This document shows positions 51,027 through 60,266 of a stretch of DNA of 64,000 nt, piece after piece (the first letter of the stretch is position 1; the number at the start of each line of letters is the position of its first letter). The DNA is taken from NCBI RefSeq assembly GCF_928382285.1, contig NZ_CAKMSS010000007.1, positions 61,430 to 125,429 on the forward strand. The letters run 5' to 3'. The notes under the pieces were generated by a model. The model had not been told where the DNA came from, searched no databases, and was given only the letters and a program-made list of their open reading frames with translations. The position numbers and the translations under genes were made by a program. Source of the DNA: Rothia nasimurium. GTDB taxonomy: Bacteria; Actinomycetota; Actinomycetes; Actinomycetales; Micrococcaceae.

Positions 51027-52362
51027 TGGGTTCCTCGTTGGGCCACTGGACGACGACGCGGGTACCCTTCTCAGGTGCCGAGGTAATGGTGACCATACCG
51101 CCGGCGTCCTCCATGGAGCGAATCATCGACACGCGCACGCCCAGGCGGCGGAAGTCGATGTCGCTCATTGAGAAGCCCTGGCCCTTGTCTGAGATGGTGC
51201 AGAGAATATAGGGGCGTACCTCGTCGGAGCGGGTGGAGTTGAAGGGGCGGCGCATCTCGGTGCGAATCGAGATCTGGGTGGTGCGGGTGCCCGAGTGGCG
51301 GGCAGAGTTAGACACAGCCTCGGTGACGGCGTGGGTGAAGGCCCTAGCCGCGGTGTAGGGCAGGGTGGAGTCTGGGCTGGCCAGGGGGTGCTTTTCGATG
51401 GAGTCGGAGACAAAGCGCAGGCGCTGGTTCCAGGGCTCCACGCCCTCGGCAATCTGCTCGGTTAGGGCCTGGAAGGTGATAGGGCGCTGGGGCTGGGACT
51501 TGAGCGCCTCTTCTTCGAGTACGCCGATGGCGCGGCGAGCCAGTAGGCGGGTGCGCTGGGGTAGCTCGCCGGGGTTGCGGCTGGCGTCGAGCAGGGCTGC
51601 CATGACGTTATCGTGCACCAGCTTGTCGAAGTCTTGCAGCTCCTTGGCGTAGTCGCGGGAGCGGTTGAGCAGAAGCTGGGCAGAGAGGGTCTCGTAGTAG
51701 GTTTTATCTGATTCGCGGACGGCGTTCAGGGCAAAGCGGGCCAGACCGGCTAACAGAGCGCAACAGAAGCCTAGATAGGCAACACGAATGAGAAGCTCGG
51801 TGGCATCGAGGGGGGAGCCTTTGATCACGTGGGCAGACACCGAGCTGATGACCAGTAGCACCGGGAAAACGATGCTGTGAATGATGCTCTCTCGCGGGCT
51901 TTCTTCGAAGACCGGAACCAGCATGGCATAGATGCCAAAGAGCCAGGACCAGGGGATAGCTGAATTCTCAGCTCCCTCGGTGAAGGGCCACAGGACGTAG
52001 GAACCGTAGGCGATGACCAGCATAAAGCTGACCACCTTGGCAGAGACTTCCTTGCGAATGCCGTTGAACATCAGCAGGGCAGCGTGGGCTACTAGTAAGG
52101 GAATGATCGCCAGATACCAGTAGGAGTCACCCCCGCGAATCTCAGAGATGTTGGCAAGCGACTGGAATAGCAGACCTACAGCGATGAGGGAGTAGATGAT
52201 TTCCAGGGTACAGTAGAGGCCGAAGGAGCTCGGCCCCATGAGTCGCTGCTGCCCTGTGGTGAGGGAGAGCGACTTGAAGGAGAAAGAACGGATGCGGTCT
52301 GCCCGCGACGGTTGTAGCGCGTGGGCTAGGTCCCGGGAGGCGCCGCCGATGGTGGTAGACAG
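51016..52362 (-). CDS. Sensor histidine kinase with probable CTG start
   Basis: Membrane kinase with about six helices. A HisKA_3-like segment (DFDKLVHDNVMAALLDASRN; His near 225 from the ATG) and a HATPase domain with SDKGQGFSMSDI and a C-terminal PEKGTRVVVQWP follow. The first ATG (52239) has no ribosome site. The frame stays open 41 codons upstream to a CTG at 52362 that has AAGGA 6 bp before it, and the added residues (RDLAHALQPSRADRIRSFSF) read like protein. The kinase then follows the regulator gene by 24 bp. If CTG is not used, the gene is 51016-52239 (407 residues). Confidence 0.75.
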   Translation of the reverse strand: MSTTIGGASRDLAHALQPSRADRIRSFSFKSLSLTTGQQRLMGPSSFGLYCTLEIIYSLIAVGLLFQSLANISEIRGGDSYWYLAIIPLLVAHAALLMFNGIRKEVSAKVVSFMLVIAYGSYVLWPFTEGAENSAIPWSWLFGIYAMLVPVFEESPRESIIHSIVFPVLLVISSVSAHVIKGSPLDATELLIRVAYLGFCCALLAGLARFALNAVRESDKTYYETLSAQLLLNRSRDYAKELQDFDKLVHDNVMAALLDASRNPGELPQRTRLLARRAIGVLEEEALKSQPQRPITFQALTEQIAEGVEPWNQRLRFVSDSIEKHPLASPDSTLPYTAARAFTHAVTEAVSNSARHSGTRTTQISIRTEMRRPFNSTRSDEVRPYILCTISDKGQGFSMSDIDFRRLGVRVSMIRSMEDAGGMVTITSAPEKGTRVVVQWPNEEPNAG

Positions 52363-52386
52363 GGCTCGTCCTTAGGTCTTCGCTTC

Positions 52387-53100
52387 TTAGAGGTTGCGGT
52401 CTGCGGTGGAAGTATCTTCCATGGAATCCACCAGACCGTCTTCGATGGCGCGAATACGCAGGTCGATCTTGGTGGGGGCGGGGCGGCCGACACGGGCATA
52501 CTTTTCGCGGATGCGGTCGATGTTGGTCTTAACCGCGGACTGCTTGATGCCCATGCGGCGGGCTACCTGTACCTGTGCGAAACCTGAGGCGTAGAGGCGC
52601 AGGGTTTCCTGCTCGCGGGGGGAGAGGTTGGCGCGGGAGAACTCGTGGTCACCGTCGATTGCTGCCGCTAGTTCCTTAGTGACAACGGCCCTACCTTCGG
52701 CGATGTTCTTAGCTTCTGCCAGTGCGTGTTCCAGGGGCTCTGACTTGCGAACCAGACCAAGGGCACCTGCCTTGAGGGCTTCACGAATGAGGCCGGGGTT
52801 CTCGCCGATGCTGAAGATGAGCACCTTGATACCTGCGCGCTGCAGGATATCGACGTTTTCTGAGGGGCGGGACTTATCTTGCAGAGAAAGGTCAAGGAGT
52901 ACGACATCGCAGTCGCGCTTGAGCTTGCCCAGGTCTGCTGAGGAAGGGTCGGAAAGGCTACGGCCCAGGGCGACCAGTAGGTCGGCTGCGGTGGGGGCAG
53001 CGGCAACCAGTTCGATCTCGCTGGCGCCTGCTGCGACGGCTCGCATGCCCTCACGGACGACTTCGTGGTCATCGACAATGCCTACGCGTACTACGCTCAT
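52387..53100 (-). CDS. LuxR-family response regulator
   Basis: A 237-residue regulator, first gene of the three-gene signalling operon. Receiver: VGIVDDHEVVREGM and the phospho-acceptor in CDVVLLDLSLQDKS (D near 71). C-terminal LuxR helix-turn-helix with LSPREQETLRLYASGFAQVQ then VARRMGIKQSAVKTNIDRI. The helix-turn-helix has an unusual Gln/Val-rich first helix. Its cognate kinase and the kinase-like membrane protein follow on the same strand. Confidence 0.88.
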   Translation of the reverse strand: MSVVRVGIVDDHEVVREGMRAVAAGASEIELVAAAPTAADLLVALGRSLSDPSSADLGKLKRDCDVVLLDLSLQDKSRPSENVDILQRAGIKVLIFSIGENPGLIREALKAGALGLVRKSEPLEHALAEAKNIAEGRAVVTKELAAAIDGDHEFSRANLSPREQETLRLYASGFAQVQVARRMGIKQSAVKTNIDRIREKYARVGRPAPTKIDLRIRAIEDGLVDSMEDTSTADRNL

Positions 53101-53274
53101 GATCCCTACTTACCTCGTGTGCTGGTGCAACCTTCACCTGTGGGCGGTGGCTGCTCGTCGGTTGCTGTGTGTGGTGCGGTGAGCAGACCGGGGTGTTTTT
53201 CTTACGAAAATATTTTACAGGCAAAGTGTGGTTCGTGGGCTGAACTGTGGGCGCGGTGACGCGCTCTTACTGTT

Positions 53275-54144
53275 TTAGCGGCTGCGGGCGTCCGCGGTAG
53301 TCAGGGCACGGTGGTAGCGCAGGCCCAGCCCGGCTCCTGCGAGGGCGGCAAGAAGAGCTAGGACGCCGGTGGCCAGGACGGTCAGGGCCCCGATAGGTAA
53401 ATCGGGGGCCAAGAGGGGCTGGAGGGCGTAGGCGGGTGCTAGGGGGTGTGTGAGCTGGGCGGTTGCCCAGGTGAGCAGGGTGGCAAGAAGTACGCCCAGG
53501 GTGCTTATGGCAAGGACGCCCACGGCCTGTTTGCTGGGGGCTAGGGCCGTCATGCGCGAGGCGGTGTAGCCTGCAAAACCAAAGGCCACCGAGATAAGGA
53601 CGGCAACCGTGATGAGCCAGGGCAGGGCCTGGGTGCGGCTGGCGGGTGCGGTGACGGCTAGAACCGTCTCGGTCAGGCCGCTGTAGACGGAGACCCCCAG
53701 AACCCCCATCATGGTTCGGGCTAGGGCCAAACCCCCGGTGGTGAGGGCGTAGGCGACCAGGGCACCGCAGAAAGCCGGGATAAACTGCACGCGTTTGAGG
53801 GCAGCGGCGGGCGCCGTTGCACCCAGGTTTGGTGCCGGGGGAGCGGACGCCGGCACCGGCTGCAGGGGCTGGGCAGGAGGTGCCGGTTCAGCAGAATAAA
53901 CCTGCTGCGAGGGCTGGGGCTGCGCCTGAACCGGAACGGTCTGCTGGTGGTTCTGCTCTGTGGGTGGAACGCGCTGGTAGCGGGTAGCCGAGACCTCGGG
54001 GTCTGCTGGGGTGGACGCCTGGCTGCCACCCGCGTCATGCCCGAAGGCGCGCGGGTCGAGCACCCGGGTGGGGTCGGAGTCCTCAAAGACAGCATCCCAC
54101 TCATCAAAATCACGGCGGTTCTTAGGCTGATCGGTCACCGGCAA
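53275..54144 (-). CDS. Membrane protein with long disordered N-terminus
   Basis: A 289-residue protein. Residues 1-105 are acidic then Pro/Gln/Ala-rich and predicted disordered (NRRDFDEWDAVFEDSDPTRV near the start). Residues 110-285 contain four membrane helices with a short basic C-terminus (RYHRALTTADARSR). GTG or ATG start as given; the acetyltransferase gene lies 21 bp upstream, so co-transcription is likely. No family recognised. Confidence 0.72.
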   Translation of the reverse strand: MPVTDQPKNRRDFDEWDAVFEDSDPTRVLDPRAFGHDAGGSQASTPADPEVSATRYQRVPPTEQNHQQTVPVQAQPQPSQQVYSAEPAPPAQPLQPVPASAPPAPNLGATAPAAALKRVQFIPAFCGALVAYALTTGGLALARTMMGVLGVSVYSGLTETVLAVTAPASRTQALPWLITVAVLISVAFGFAGYTASRMTALAPSKQAVGVLAISTLGVLLATLLTWATAQLTHPLAPAYALQPLLAPDLPIGALTVLATGVLALLAALAGAGLGLRYHRALTTADARSR

Positions 54145-54165
54145 CGCCCCTTTCTACAAAAATAC

Positions 54166-54819
54166 TTACGCCAGCCCCAGAGCCTGGGGGCTGTACTGGT
54201 GGGCCGGGTCGGTGGGGCGCTCATCTGCGCTCACATACTTGATCACCCGGGCGGGGTTACCGACCACCACGGCGTTAGCGGGGACGTCCTTGGTCACCAC
54301 CGCACCGGCGCCAATCACAGCGTTCTCACCCACGGTGACGCCTGGGCAGAGAATCGCCCCGCCGCCAATCCAGACGTTACGCTCCACCGTAATAGGCAGA
54401 CCACCCTCCCACAGGGCCTCGCGATCTACCGGGTTAAGGGGGTGGGTGGGCGTCAAAAACTGCACGTTGGGGCCCACCAGGACGGCATCGCCAAAGGTAA
54501 TGGGGGCAACGTCAAGGAAGACGCAACCAAAGTTGAAGAAGCAACCCGCCCCAATATGGGTATTGACCCCGTAATCAAAGGCAACCGAGGGCCGAATCGT
54601 GGAGCCCTCACCGAGGGACCCCACAATCTGGGCTAGCACCTCTCGCTTGCGCTTATCGCGGGCCCGGTACAGTCGGGTGTATTCCTCAACCAACTCCACC
54701 ACCCGGTAGTGGGTATCGGCACACTCCTGGTCGGGGCGGTAGGCAAAGCCCGCCGTCATCTGTTCAAAGACGCTCTTACCGGCGCGCAGCTCATCCCAGT
54801 TCGTCATGCTAGCCTCCAT
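54166..54819 (-). CDS. Maltose/galactoside O-acetyltransferase family protein
   Basis: Left-handed beta-helix acetyltransferase of the LacA/Maa/NodL type, moving acetyl groups from acetyl-CoA to a sugar. The 217-residue protein has the N-terminal Maa domain (AGKSVFEQMTAGFAYRPDQE). Hexapeptide repeats follow, with NVWIGGGAILCPGVTVGENA and VIGAGAVVTKDVPANAVVVG (family PS00101 region). The expected catalytic His lies in VQFLTPTHPLNP. The stop of the small upstream gene overlaps its start by 11 bp. Confidence 0.92.
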   Translation of the reverse strand: MEASMTNWDELRAGKSVFEQMTAGFAYRPDQECADTHYRVVELVEEYTRLYRARDKRKREVLAQIVGSLGEGSTIRPSVAFDYGVNTHIGAGCFFNFGCVFLDVAPITFGDAVLVGPNVQFLTPTHPLNPVDREALWEGGLPITVERNVWIGGGAILCPGVTVGENAVIGAGAVVTKDVPANAVVVGNPARVIKYVSADERPTDPAHQYSPQALGLA

Positions 54820-54958
54820 ACGCCAGGGTCATCAGACCAATGATTGCCAGGCCAACCCCAATCACAATGAGGCCGGCAATAATCATGCGCTTATTAATCT
54901 CACGCATGAGCTCCCGGAATTCCTCGGGGCTAATATCGTCATTTCTACGTCGAGCCAT
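54809..54958 (-). CDS. 49-residue single-helix membrane protein
   Basis: Starts with MARRRNDDISPEEFRELMRE and ends in a single membrane helix (MIIAGLIVIGVGLAIIGLMT). The ATG at 54958 follows TAGGGGT closely, with a possible -10 CATACT just before, so the message may have a very short leader. The gene overlaps the acetyltransferase start by 11 bp and diverges from the acyl-CoA ligase gene. No family recognised. Confidence 0.68.
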   Translation of the reverse strand: MARRRNDDISPEEFRELMREINKRMIIAGLIVIGVGLAIIGLMTLAYGG

Positions 54959-55005
54959 ACCCCTAAGTATGTCAGCTCTAGCCCCGCTGTGGCACAATCG
55001 TGTGT

Positions 55006-56727
55006 ATGCAGTCAGCCGAAAACTCACCCCACAACGACAACGACTTCCCCCTGGCCCACCGCCCCTGGGTCAAGAACTACCGGCCAGAAAGCAACAGAGA
55101 CGTTGCTCTGCCGGAAACCTCGCTGAGCCACCTCATGGCTGAAGCCGTGCGCACCGTTCCCCAGAAAATTGCCCTGGAATTCTTCGGCGCCACCACCACC
55201 TACGGTGAACTGGGTGACCAGATTCTGCGCGTTGCCGAAGGCCTACGCAAGGCCGGTATTCAGCACGGTGACCGCGTGGCCCTCGTCCTTCCCAACTGCC
55301 CCCAGCACATCGTGGCCTTCTACGCGATTCTGCGCCTGGGCGCTGTGGTGGTTGAACACAACCCCCTCTACACCTCCGCCGAGCTGCGCCACATGTTCGA
55401 AGACCACGGCGCCAAGGCCGCCATCGTCTGGGACAAGATCGCAGACAACATCACCTCCCTGCCCGCCGATATCCGCCCCAAGAATATCTACGCGGTCAAC
55501 CTGATCGAAGAGATGCCCTTCACCATGCGTACCGCCCTCAAGCTGCCCATCGGCAGCCTCAAGGCCTCCCGCGAAAAGCTCGAAGGCACCGCCCGCGGCA
55601 CCACCCCCTGGCGCCAGTTCATGAAGAACAGTCCCCTTGCCGCCGACCACCACCGCCCCACAGCCCACGACCTGGCCCTGCTCCAGTACACCTCGGGCAC
55701 CACCGGCCTGCCCAAGGGCGTCATGCTCACCCACCGCAACCTCGAATCCAACGGACGCATGGGTGAAGAGTGGATCCAGCCCGGCAACGATGAGGTAATC
55801 TACGCCGTCCTGCCCCTCTTCCACGCCTACGGCATGACCCTGGGCCAGACCATCGCGGCGGTCTGCAAGGCCCGCCTAGTGCTCTTCCCCACCGTAGATA
55901 TGGACCTCATCTTCCGGGCCATGAAACGAACCACCCCCACGATTCTCCCCGCTGTGCCCCCGGTCTACCGCCGTATGCTCGAAGAAGCTAAAAAGCGCGG
56001 TGTCTCCCTGAAAGGCATCCGCTACGCCGTATCCGGTGCCATGCACCTGCCCACCGACCTGGTCGCTGAATGGGAAGAAGCCACCGGCGGCATGCTGGTT
56101 GAAGGCTACGGCCTCTCTGAGTGCTCACCCCTGGTCTCCTGCAACCCCCTGAACTCCACCCGCCGAGCAGGCTCAATCGGCGTGCCCTTCCCCTCCACCG
56201 ACATCCGCGTGGTCGACCCCGAAACCCTCAAAGACGTTCCCGACGGTGCCGAGGGCGAACTGCTTGTACGCGGCCCCCAGGTCATGCGCGGCTACTGGAA
56301 ACGCGGCGAAGACACCAGCAAAACCCTGCTACCCGGCGGCTGGCTACGCACCGGCGACATCGTGCGCCTGGACCACGACTACTTCATCGAAATCGTTGAC
56401 CGCATCAAGGAAGTCATCATCACCGGCGGCTTCAACGTCTCACCCACCGAGGTTGAAAACGTACTCAAACAGCACGACTCGGTAGCGGACTGCGCCGTAG
56501 TTGGCCTACCGGACGGCTCTGGCGGCGAAAAAGTCACCGCCGTAATCATCCCCGCCGAGGGCCACGCCCTCGACCCCGAAGAGCTCAAACAGCACTGCTA
56601 CGAGCGCCTGACCCGCTACAAGGTACCCAAGAACTACTACGAGGTCGACGAACTGCCCCGCTCCATGCTGGGCAAGACCCTGCGCCGCAAGGTGCGCGAA
56701 AGCCTCGAGGCTAAGTACAGCAAATAA
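55006..56727 (+). CDS. Long-chain fatty-acid-CoA ligase (AMP-dependent synthetase)
   Basis: Activates fatty acids to acyl-CoA through acyl-AMP. The 573-residue protein has the AMP-binding P-loop LLQYTSGTTGLPKGVMLTHR, the GYGLSECSPL motif, WLRTGDIVRLD, the linker DRIKEVIITGGFNVSP and the catalytic Lys in PRSMLGKTLRRKVRE. Start uncertain between GTG 55000 and ATG 55006; neither has a strong ribosome site, and the short spacing from the divergent gene suggests a near-leaderless message. Confidence 0.93.
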   Translation: MQSAENSPHNDNDFPLAHRPWVKNYRPESNRDVALPETSLSHLMAEAVRTVPQKIALEFFGATTTYGELGDQILRVAEGLRKAGIQHGDRVALVLPNCPQHIVAFYAILRLGAVVVEHNPLYTSAELRHMFEDHGAKAAIVWDKIADNITSLPADIRPKNIYAVNLIEEMPFTMRTALKLPIGSLKASREKLEGTARGTTPWRQFMKNSPLAADHHRPTAHDLALLQYTSGTTGLPKGVMLTHRNLESNGRMGEEWIQPGNDEVIYAVLPLFHAYGMTLGQTIAAVCKARLVLFPTVDMDLIFRAMKRTTPTILPAVPPVYRRMLEEAKKRGVSLKGIRYAVSGAMHLPTDLVAEWEEATGGMLVEGYGLSECSPLVSCNPLNSTRRAGSIGVPFPSTDIRVVDPETLKDVPDGAEGELLVRGPQVMRGYWKRGEDTSKTLLPGGWLRTGDIVRLDHDYFIEIVDRIKEVIITGGFNVSPTEVENVLKQHDSVADCAVVGLPDGSGGEKVTAVIIPAEGHALDPEELKQHCYERLTRYKVPKNYYEVDELPRSMLGKTLRRKVRESLEAKYSK

Positions 56728-56730
56728 GAG

Positions 56731-57861
56731 CTAGTCTCGCAGCACGCCCTGCAGGGAGCCGTCGGCGCCCAGCAGGGCGTAGCTGTGTGTGTCCTGCGCT
56801 AGGCCAAGGGCAGCAGCGGGGACGCTAGTGGCCGCTCGTACTGCCTCTGCTAGGGGAATCCCAAAAGCGACAGCCTGCTCCACTGCCCGCGCCAGGGTGA
56901 GCGTACTACCGGCAATTGTCTCGGTGCCCTTGATTCGGGCAATGGAATCCTGCACCTCTACCGCTAAAGAACCCAGCCGGTAGGGGCCGTCCGCGCACCC
57001 GGCGGCAGCCATCGCGTCCGTCACCAGGGCTACCCGACCGGGGGCAAGCGAGAAGGCCGCCCGCACCATAGGCCCGTGCACATGAACCCCATCGCAAATA
57101 AGCTCCAGGGTCACGTGCGGGCTATCAGCTGCGGCGGCAACTGGGCCGGGCTGGCGATGGTGTAGAGGGCGCATGGCGTTATAGGTGTGGGTCAGCAGAG
57201 AGGCTCCCTCATCGAAAGCGGCCTTGGCCTGTTCATAGGTGGCGTCCGTGTGCCCTACAGCAACGCGGATGCCCAGCTCCACACAGCGCTGCAGGGTGAC
57301 AAGACCGGGGTCGGTTTCGGGAGCCAGGGTAATCTGCAGGAGCCTACCTTCTGAGGCCTCCCAGAGCTGTTCCAGGGCATCGGGTGTTGGGGTGCGCAGG
57401 GCCTCGGGGGCGTGGGCCCCCTTATGCGCCGGGGAAATGAAGGGCCCCTCAGCATGAAAGCCCACCAGACGGGCCTGCCCCGGCACCTTTTGATCCATCA
57501 GAGGCAGGAGCTGGGCCATGCTGGCCTGCATCTGCTCTAGCGGGTTAGACACCAGGGAAGCTACCAGGGCGGACGTCCCCGCCTGACCGTGCACGCGCAG
57601 GGCAGGGGCAACGTCAGGGGCATCTTCAAAGGCAGTGCCGCCCCCACCGTGACAGTGAATATCGGTAAAGCCGGGGGCCAGGAGCCAGTCGTGGGCCTCG
57701 CGAACCTGGGTGGAGGCCAGCTGATCTGCCGTCAGCTCCTCCCGCCAGCTCTCACCTTCCCCCATGGCCAGCAGGCGCTCGCCCTCCACCAGAACCCAAA
57801 CCGTGGGGCTGCTCTGCGGGGTGAGATGGCGAAGCGAATGAAAAAGAATGGTGTGTGGCAT
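56731..57861 (-). CDS. nagA: N-acetylglucosamine-6-phosphate deacetylase
   Basis: Amidohydrolase that removes acetate from GlcNAc-6-P in amino-sugar and cell-wall recycling. The 376-residue protein has the metal site in FTDIHCHGGGG, HAEGPFISPAHKGAH (Glu ligand), RVAVGHTDATYEQA, TYNAMRPLHHRQPG and LVTDAMAAAG (catalytic Asp). The ATG at 57861 is used in place of 57942, since the family N-terminus begins there and GGGGC precedes it. The gene is convergent with the acyl-CoA ligase; no nagB is adjacent. Confidence 0.93.
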   Translation of the reverse strand: MPHTILFHSLRHLTPQSSPTVWVLVEGERLLAMGEGESWREELTADQLASTQVREAHDWLLAPGFTDIHCHGGGGTAFEDAPDVAPALRVHGQAGTSALVASLVSNPLEQMQASMAQLLPLMDQKVPGQARLVGFHAEGPFISPAHKGAHAPEALRTPTPDALEQLWEASEGRLLQITLAPETDPGLVTLQRCVELGIRVAVGHTDATYEQAKAAFDEGASLLTHTYNAMRPLHHRQPGPVAAAADSPHVTLELICDGVHVHGPMVRAAFSLAPGRVALVTDAMAAAGCADGPYRLGSLAVEVQDSIARIKGTETIAGSTLTLARAVEQAVAFGIPLAEAVRAATSVPAAALGLAQDTHSYALLGADGSLQGVLRD

Positions 57862-58168
57862 CAGTGCCCCTATCAATACCTCATGTATTACTGATCGTAC
57901 ATGGCGACCAAGCAAAGCTACGGAGCGTCCACGGTAAATCAACTTCCCTTTTATGACGTTTTATGACTCCGTAACTTTTTGTTGCGGTCACACACGTGAC
58001 ATATGACCCAAAAAGAAGCCGTATTGAGGAGCGGTGGCGCCACAGTGTTCTAATAGAAGAGGCGTCTAGCCTGGATGCCCGAAACCACATCAGCACACAG
58101 CGCTAGAGACGGTGCCGCTGAACCGTGGCCGCACACACCACTATTTCTCAACAGAAAGATTCATAGCC
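57862..58168. other. Divergent promoter region nagA/metQ
   Basis: About 300 bp between divergent starts. I see no gene and no SAM-type riboswitch. The imperfect palindrome GGCGTCTAGCCTGGATGCC (58061-58079) lies about 90 bp before metQ. The regulators of either gene cannot be named from sequence. Confidence 0.4.
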
Positions 58169-59023
58169 GTGAAGAAATTTGTTGCCACTCTGGCTCTCGT
58201 ACCCCTCGCATTCGGTCTTGCAGCCTGCGGCTCATCATCCAGCGACGACGTCGTCAAAATCGGCGTAGTAGGCACCGACCCCTCCAACGACAAGCTCGTT
58301 GAGGTCGCAAAGGCAGAGGGAATCAACATCGAAATCGTTGAATTCTCCGACTACACCCAGCCCAACCCCGCCCTGAGCTCCGGCGAAATCGACCTCAACT
58401 GGTTCCAGCACATCGCCTACCTCTCCAACTACAACGTAGAAGCAAACGACGACCTGCAGATCGTAGGCCCCACCGTCATCTACCCCATGGCGCTGTTCTC
58501 CAACAAGCACGACTCCATCTCAGCACTGCCCCAGGGCGCTGAAATCGCAATCCCCAACGACACCGTCAACGAAGCACGCGCCCTGCTGCTGCTCGAAGCT
58601 AACGGCCTGGTCTCCTTCACCTCAGAAACCACCAGCCCCACCGTTGACGACCTCGACACCGCAGCTTCCAAGGTCACCGTCACCCCCGTTGATGCAGCCC
58701 AGACCGTTCTCGCTCTCGAGTCCGTTGACGGCTCCGTCATCAACAACGACTTCCTCAAGGACGCCGGCCTGAACCCCAAGGACGCCCTGGCCCAGGACGA
58801 CCCCGCTAACGAATCAGCTCGCCCCTACGTCAACCTCTTCGTCTCTACCGCCGATAACGCCGACAACGAGACCTACAAGAAGATCGTAGAGCTCTACCAC
58901 ACCGAAGAAGTACAGGCTGTGGTACAGGAAGACACCCAGGGCACCGCAGTAGAAGTCACCACCGAGGTTTCCGAACTGCGCTCCACCCTGGCCACCCTCG
59001 AAGAGCAGAAGCGCAACGGCTAA
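58169..59023 (+). CDS. metQ: Methionine ABC transporter substrate-binding lipoprotein MetQ
   Basis: Captures methionine outside the cell for the MetNI importer. The lipoprotein signal KKFVATLALVPLAFGLAAC is followed by a Ser-rich linker and the NlpA/MetQ core (VVKIGVVGTDPSNDKL, ALSSGEIDLNWFQHIAYL, AIPNDTVNEARALLLLEANG). The GTG at 58169 is used since the signal begins there; the ribosome site is weak (AAAGA). First gene of metQ-metN-metI. Final length is 284. Confidence 0.93.
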   Translation: MKKFVATLALVPLAFGLAACGSSSSDDVVKIGVVGTDPSNDKLVEVAKAEGINIEIVEFSDYTQPNPALSSGEIDLNWFQHIAYLSNYNVEANDDLQIVGPTVIYPMALFSNKHDSISALPQGAEIAIPNDTVNEARALLLLEANGLVSFTSETTSPTVDDLDTAASKVTVTPVDAAQTVLALESVDGSVINNDFLKDAGLNPKDALAQDDPANESARPYVNLFVSTADNADNETYKKIVELYHTEEVQAVVQEDTQGTAVEVTTEVSELRSTLATLEEQKRNG

Positions 59024-59211
59024 AACACTAGGCAAAGCTCACCCTTGAGCTAGCTCACGCACCCCCAACAGCGGCAGCCAACTGCGGTAGGCTAGACACT
59101 TCGGCCCCGTCCGGTGCCAGCTCTAGCCCCGCAAAGGCTGCCGCTGTGCGCATACCCCCAGCAGGTGCGTCCGCCCACAGCCACAGCAAGACCCCAACCG
59201 AAGAAGAAGAC

Positions 59212-60264
59212 ATGACCGAACAGCGACTACAGCCAACCGGGCCCCAGCCCATGGTCGTGCTGAACAACGTGACCAAAGAGTTCAAGGTCGGCAAAAAAAC
59301 CGTCACCGCCGTCAACGGTGTAGACCTCACCATCAACAAGGGTGAAATCTTCGCCATCATCGGCTACTCCGGTGCCGGTAAATCAACCCTGGTTCGCCTG
59401 ATCAACGGCCTAGAAGCCATCACCGAAGGCTCACTCACCGTCGACGGCTTTGAAATCGCAGGTAAACGCGAATCCCAGCTGCGCGAGGTGCGCACCAACA
59501 TCGGCATGATCTTCCAGCAGTTCAACCTCATGAACTCCCGCACCGTTGCCGGTAACGTCGAATTCCCCCTCATCATCGCAGGCTGGGACAAGGCCAAGCG
59601 CGCCGAACGCGTAGCAGAGCTGCTGGACTTCGTAGGTCTGGCCGACAAAGCCAAAAACTACCCCGACCAGCTCTCCGGTGGTCAGAAGCAGCGCGTCGGC
59701 ATCGCCCGTGCCCTTGCCACCTCGCCCTCCCTGCTGCTGGCTGACGAGTCCACCAGCGCCCTGGATCCCGAAACCACCGCTGAAGTGCTCGACCTGCTCA
59801 AAAAGGTCAACGCCGAGCTGGGCATCACCGTCATCGTCATTACCCACGAAATGGACGTCGTCTCCACCATCGCCGACCGCGTCGCCGTCATGGAAAATGG
59901 CCGTGTGGTCGAATCAGGCAACGTCTACGACGTCTTCTCCAACCCCCAAACAGAGGTCGCCCGCCGCTTCGTCGGCACCACCGTCAAGTCCCTGCCAGTA
60001 GGCGACGAAGCTGCCGACCTCAAAGCCCGCCACAAGGGCTACCTCATCAACATCGAAATCACCGAAGGCAACAACGGCATCGGCAAGGTCCTCTCTTACC
60101 TGGGCTCCCGCAACGTCTCCTTCAACATCGTGCAGGGCGGCCTCGAAACCCTGCAAGGTAAGAGCTACGGCAACCTCACCCTCGAACTGCTGGGCGACGT
60201 CACCAGCCTCGACGCCGTGGTCGCTGAGCTCAAGACCGTCACCCGCGTGCAGGAGGTACGCTAA
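59212..60264 (+). CDS. metN: Methionine ABC transporter ATP-binding protein MetN
   Basis: ATPase of the methionine importer. The 350-residue protein has Walker A GYSGAGKST, signature LSGGQKQRV and Walker B LLLADESTSALDP. The C-terminal NIL domain (about 270-350; ISFN-like VSFNIVQGGLETLQG), which senses methionine for feedback inhibition, is present. The ATG at 59212 is used in place of 59146. It lies 188 bp after metQ, and its stop is 2 bp before metI. Confidence 0.95.
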   Translation: MTEQRLQPTGPQPMVVLNNVTKEFKVGKKTVTAVNGVDLTINKGEIFAIIGYSGAGKSTLVRLINGLEAITEGSLTVDGFEIAGKRESQLREVRTNIGMIFQQFNLMNSRTVAGNVEFPLIIAGWDKAKRAERVAELLDFVGLADKAKNYPDQLSGGQKQRVGIARALATSPSLLLADESTSALDPETTAEVLDLLKKVNAELGITVIVITHEMDVVSTIADRVAVMENGRVVESGNVYDVFSNPQTEVARRFVGTTVKSLPVGDEAADLKARHKGYLINIEITEGNNGIGKVLSYLGSRNVSFNIVQGGLETLQGKSYGNLTLELLGDVTSLDAVVAELKTVTRVQEVR

Positions 60265-60266
60265 CC

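Noticed and set aside
57862..58168. SAM riboswitch upstream of metQ
   Set aside because: Neither the S-box core words nor the SAM-II or SAM-IV patterns are found; only a weak palindrome is present.
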